From NCBI RefSeq assembly GCF_021555155.1, contig NZ_JAKGBU010000008.1:20488-84487 (forward strand): DNA of 64,000 nt, in the 5' to 3' direction. A program made the translations under genes and the position numbers. This stretch comes from Rhizobium alarense. Its GTDB lineage: Bacteria > Pseudomonadota > Alphaproteobacteria > Rhizobiales > Rhizobiaceae. Of the stretch, positions 61,576 through 64,000 are shown piece after piece. A model generated the notes under the pieces. The model saw nothing but the letters and a program-made list of their open reading frames with translations. It searched no databases and was not told the origin of the DNA. The first letter of the stretch is position 1. Each line of letters begins with the position of its first letter.

Positions 61576-61878
61576 TCAGTCGGCTGCGTCGTCCGCCTGA
61601 TCGGGGTTGAGGCGTTCGCGCAGTTCTTTGCCCGTCTTGAAAAAGGGGACCCATTTTTCCTCGACGAAGACGGAATCGCCGGTTCGCGGGTTGCGTCCCG
61701 AACGCGACGGGCGGTTCTTGACGGAAAAGGCGCCGAAGCCTCTCAGCTCCACGCGGTTTCCCGCGGCGAGCGCATCGGTGATCTCGTCCAGCACGGCGTT
61801 GACGATGTTCTCCACGTCACGGTGATAGAGGTGCGGATTTCGTGCCGCCACGATCTGCACCAGTTCCGACTTGATCAC
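61576..61878 (-). CDS. ihfB: Integration host factor subunit beta
   Basis: 100-aa DNA-bending protein of the HU/IHF family. It starts [20 protein letters not shown], and the beta-arm tip motif [20 protein letters not shown] is of the IHF-beta kind, with the intercalating Pro in RNPRTG. A short acidic C-terminal tail (PDQADDAAD) is present. It lies 27 bases after sppA and would be co-transcribed. Confidence 0.95.
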   Translation of the reverse strand: MIKSELVQIVAARNPHLYHRDVENIVNAVLDEITDALAAGNRVELRGFGAFSVKNRPSRSGRNPRTGDSVFVEEKWVPFFKTGKELRERLNPDQADDAAD

Positions 61879-61905
61879 GTTATCCCCCTCAAAAATCCTT
61901 GTTTT

Positions 61906-62853
61906 TCAATCGGGACCAACCTGCCAAACGGAGACAAGACCGTCAAGAAACAACTTTTCGCCCCCGAGCCTTTCGATGGCGGTGGATGCGCCGATTCCAT
62001 CAAGGCCGATACCCTTCAGGACTTCGGAAACGGCCGCGGAGATCCAGAAGAGCCCGCCCGACCCCTTCGGCTCGTAGTCGACGACCTTCAGGCTCGTATC
62101 GACGCCCCTCTCCGTCAGATAGGCCCTGATGTCGTCGCCATCGCCGAGACGGTCGACCAGCTTGGCGGCAAGGGCCTGGCGGCCCGTATAGATGCGCCCG
62201 TCCGAAAGACGCAGAACCTCGCCGCGCGGCAGGCCGCGCCGAGCGGAGACGAGATCGACGAACCAGGCGTAGCTGTCGTTCACCATGGCCTGGATCATCG
62301 CCTTCGCCTCCTCGCTCGCCGGCTGGAAGGGCGAGGGTTCCGCCTTGAGCGGAGCGGACTTGATGGCTTCCAGCGAAACGCCGATCTTGTCCATCAGCTG
62401 CTTGACCTGCGGATACTGGAAGAGCACGCCGATCGATCCGGTGATCGAGCTTTCGCCGGCGATGATCGTGTCGCCGGCCGTCGCGACCAGGTAGCCGGCC
62501 GAGGCGGCGAGCGTTCGTATGTCCGAAACGACGGGTTTCTTCGCGGCGACCTTGCGGATCGCCTTGTACAGGATTTCGCCGCCGTAGGTGGTTCCGCCCG
62601 GCGAAGCGATCGAGACGACGAGCGCCTTCACCCGGTCGTTTCGCGCGATCCGATCGAGCCGTTCCAGCAGTTCCCTGTCATCCTGAATAATTCCGGCGAT
62701 CGATACGCGGGCGATATGGTCCTGCGTGGTCGCGGGCCACCGCGCCATCACGGCGGCAAACACCGCTGCGATCGCGACAACAACGGTCGCGACGCGCCAG
62801 AAAGTCAGCTTGCGCCGCATGGAGCGGCGCCCGGCGATAGCGGAAGGGTCCAT
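61906..62853 (-). CDS. sppA: Signal peptide peptidase SppA (S49 family)
   Basis: Short-form protease IV of 315 aa that degrades signal peptides after cleavage. A single N-terminal helix lies at about residues 17-37, and the S49 core follows with the serine in SITGSIGVLFQYPQV and the lysine in IKSAPLKAEPSPF, the Ser-Lys dyad of short SppA. ALVVSIASPGGTTYGGEILY is the conserved entry strand. It is divergent from lptC with 224 bases between. Confidence 0.94.
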   Translation of the reverse strand: MDPSAIAGRRSMRRKLTFWRVATVVVAIAAVFAAVMARWPATTQDHIARVSIAGIIQDDRELLERLDRIARNDRVKALVVSIASPGGTTYGGEILYKAIRKVAAKKPVVSDIRTLAASAGYLVATAGDTIIAGESSITGSIGVLFQYPQVKQLMDKIGVSLEAIKSAPLKAEPSPFQPASEEAKAMIQAMVNDSYAWFVDLVSARRGLPRGEVLRLSDGRIYTGRQALAAKLVDRLGDGDDIRAYLTERGVDTSLKVVDYEPKGSGGLFWISAAVSEVLKGIGLDGIGASTAIERLGGEKLFLDGLVSVWQVGPD

Positions 62854-63077
62854 GTCGATATCCTCAGCCAGTTGACGCCGACGCGCGCCGATCGTTCGAT
62901 TGCCAAAGTCCCGATCGTTATGGCATTAGATGGGTCGATAGCAAATGGTCGTCGCAATTTTTGCCGATCCATTGTTTCTTTGGGAATAATCGCCATATGG
63001 GCGAGGTCGTCGGACCGCGCCACGGCCGAGCATTTGTCACGCGACCGCGTCGCAGCCGCCGCACAACGAACGGAATC

Positions 63078-63743
63078 ATGCTGAATACGGTGACCAACTC
63101 GGGAATGTCGATGCCGCCGGTCGCGTCCGCGGCCGCCTATCGCATGGCGATGCGCCACTCCCGCCGCGTGCGCCTGCTCAAGCTCCTGCTTCCGGTTGCC
63201 GCCACCGTCATCGCAGCCATCTTTGTCGCCGTTTCGGTCGTCCGGACATACCTGCCCGACGACATCGAGATTGCCGGCGCGACGATCGAGAATGGCAAGA
63301 TCGTGATGCAGAACCCTGCGATCTCCGGGCGCAACCAGCAGGACATCAGCTACTCCATGAAGGCCGACCGGGCGCTTCAGGACATCAGGAACCCGAACGT
63401 CATCACGCTGGAGAACATCCGCGCCCAGATGCCGGTCAACGAATCGATTGTCGCGCAGGTCGATGCCAGCACCGGCGTCTATGACCGCGGCAAGAACGTA
63501 CTGGATATGATCGCGCCGTTCAGCATCAAGCTCAACACCGGCCTCCAGGCCTCTTTCCAGGATGCGCATCTCGACATCAATGGCGGGAGCATGTCCACCA
63601 GCCACCCGGTTTCGATCCAGTCCAAGGAAGCGTCGATTGTTGCGCAGTCCCTGAGAATGACAGATAAAGGCAGGATCGTCACATTCGAGGGAACGGTCAC
63701 GGTCAATATCGACCCGTCGGCCATTCGCAACAGCAAACAATAG
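63078..63743 (+). CDS. lptC: LPS export ABC transporter periplasmic protein LptC
   Basis: 221-aa bitopic protein of the LPS transport bridge. It has a short cytoplasmic tail, a TM helix at about residues 33-55 (LKLLLPVAATVIAAIFVAVS), then the beta-jellyroll LptC domain that takes LPS from LptBFG. I chose the ATG at 63078 (MLNTVTNSGM); upstream in-frame codons back to 62961 lack similarity. It is followed eight bases later by lptA. Confidence 0.85.
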   Translation: MLNTVTNSGMSMPPVASAAAYRMAMRHSRRVRLLKLLLPVAATVIAAIFVAVSVVRTYLPDDIEIAGATIENGKIVMQNPAISGRNQQDISYSMKADRALQDIRNPNVITLENIRAQMPVNESIVAQVDASTGVYDRGKNVLDMIAPFSIKLNTGLQASFQDAHLDINGGSMSTSHPVSIQSKEASIVAQSLRMTDKGRIVTFEGTVTVNIDPSAIRNSKQ

Positions 63744-63751
63744 GCTCAACC

Positions 63752-64000
63752 ATGCGCGTCGCTTCCGCATTCGTCCTGCGTCCTACAGCCGCCTTCCTTC
63801 TTGCGGGGGCCTGCGTCGCTGCCTGCCTGCCACCGGCAATGGCCCAGGAGACGAACAGCCGGATGAAGGGGCTGGAGCTTTCGAACGACAAGCCGATCCA
63901 GATCCAGAGCGACAAGCTTGAGATCCGCGAGCAGGAGAACAAGGCCGAGTTCAGCGGCAATGTGAAGGTCGTTCAGGGAACGACGACGCTGCAGGCCGGC
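63752..64000 (+). CDS. lptA: LPS transport periplasmic protein LptA, 3' end cut by window edge
   Basis: First 83 codons of the OstA-like protein that bridges LptC and LptD. A signal peptide (MRVASAFVLRPTAAFLLAGA, cleavage near AMA-Q) precedes LSNDKPIQIQSDKLEIREQE, the family start, followed by NKAEFSGNVKVVQGTTTLQA, the first beta-jellyroll repeats. The order lptC-lptA is conserved in rhizobia; lptB and rpoN usually follow. Confidence 0.9.
   Translation, partial: MRVASAFVLRPTAAFLLAGACVAACLPPAMAQETNSRMKGLELSNDKPIQIQSDKLEIREQENKAEFSGNVKVVQGTTTLQAG

Noticed and set aside
1-64000. CRISPR arrays, insertion sequences, tRNA or rRNA genes, prophage or defence-system genes
   Set aside because: No regularly spaced repeats, transposase motifs, cloverleaf-like CCA-ended stretches or phage and restriction gene motifs were found on reading both strands.

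Overview
The window is a G+C-rich, densely coded chromosomal segment of an alphaproteobacterium, most likely a member of the Rhizobiaceae (Rhizobium / Agrobacterium / Sinorhizobium / Shinella group). Four things point there: the core-gene order rpmH-rnpA-yidC...engB...argB; the long co-directional block tsaB-rimI-fur-olsA-miaB-phoH-ybeY-corC-lnt-praR-metK-trmB; both ornithine-lipid genes (olsA, olsB) with a chimeric NADP malic enzyme; and the Hsp20-DUF1150 pair. I see no rRNA, tRNA, CRISPR, insertion sequence or prophage gene. The window looks like conserved core chromosome with small accessory insertions.

Layout. 1-4.2 kb: a disulfide oxidoreductase (cut by the window edge), a TVP38/TMEM64 membrane protein and a chemoreceptor, all on minus. 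4.2-8.8 kb: rpmH, rnpA, yidC, a DMT-family transporter and engB on plus. 8.8-11.5 kb: msrB and a fasciclin / anti-sigma / ECF-sigma cassette on minus. 11.6-16.6 kb: argB, a secreted GH16 protein, ogt, a second DMT-type transporter, a HAD nucleotidase and a LOG-family protein. 16.8-20.7 kb: dapD and dapE with three membrane-protein genes. 20.7-23 kb: def-fmt-truA on minus. 23-29 kb: rmuC, ribokinase, a large dCache-like chemoreceptor and a nucleoside hydrolase. 29-30 kb: hsp20 and a DUF1150 gene. 30-42 kb: the long minus-strand housekeeping block listed above, headed by nfuA. 42-52 kb: uspA, trpS, a small M15-like peptidase, a VOC protein, murJ, glnD and mutS. 52-60 kb: maeB/tme, olsB, a hybrid sensor kinase, lspA and two RNA-methyltransferase genes. 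60-64 kb: two tandem CoxG paralogs, a LapA-domain protein, ihfB, sppA, lptC and the start of lptA.

Themes. Much of the content concerns translation and RNA maturation (rpmH, rnpA, def, fmt, truA, trmB, miaB, tsaB, rimI, ybeY, trpS, two rRNA/tRNA methylases). A second theme is the cell envelope (yidC, lspA, lnt, murJ, lptC/A, olsA/B, sppA). Nitrogen and amino-acid metabolism is represented by glnD, argB, dapD/E and metK.

The most interesting points are regulatory. The fasciclin gene beside the ECF sigma / anti-sigma pair is preceded by an ECF-type promoter. The small heat-shock gene has an RpoH-type promoter plus a ROSE-like hairpin that masks its Shine-Dalgarno sequence. A Pho-box-like repeat lies just upstream of olsB. 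There is a perfect 20-bp inverted repeat between the praR-type regulator and metK. All functions are inferred from sequence motifs and family knowledge; no database search was run.
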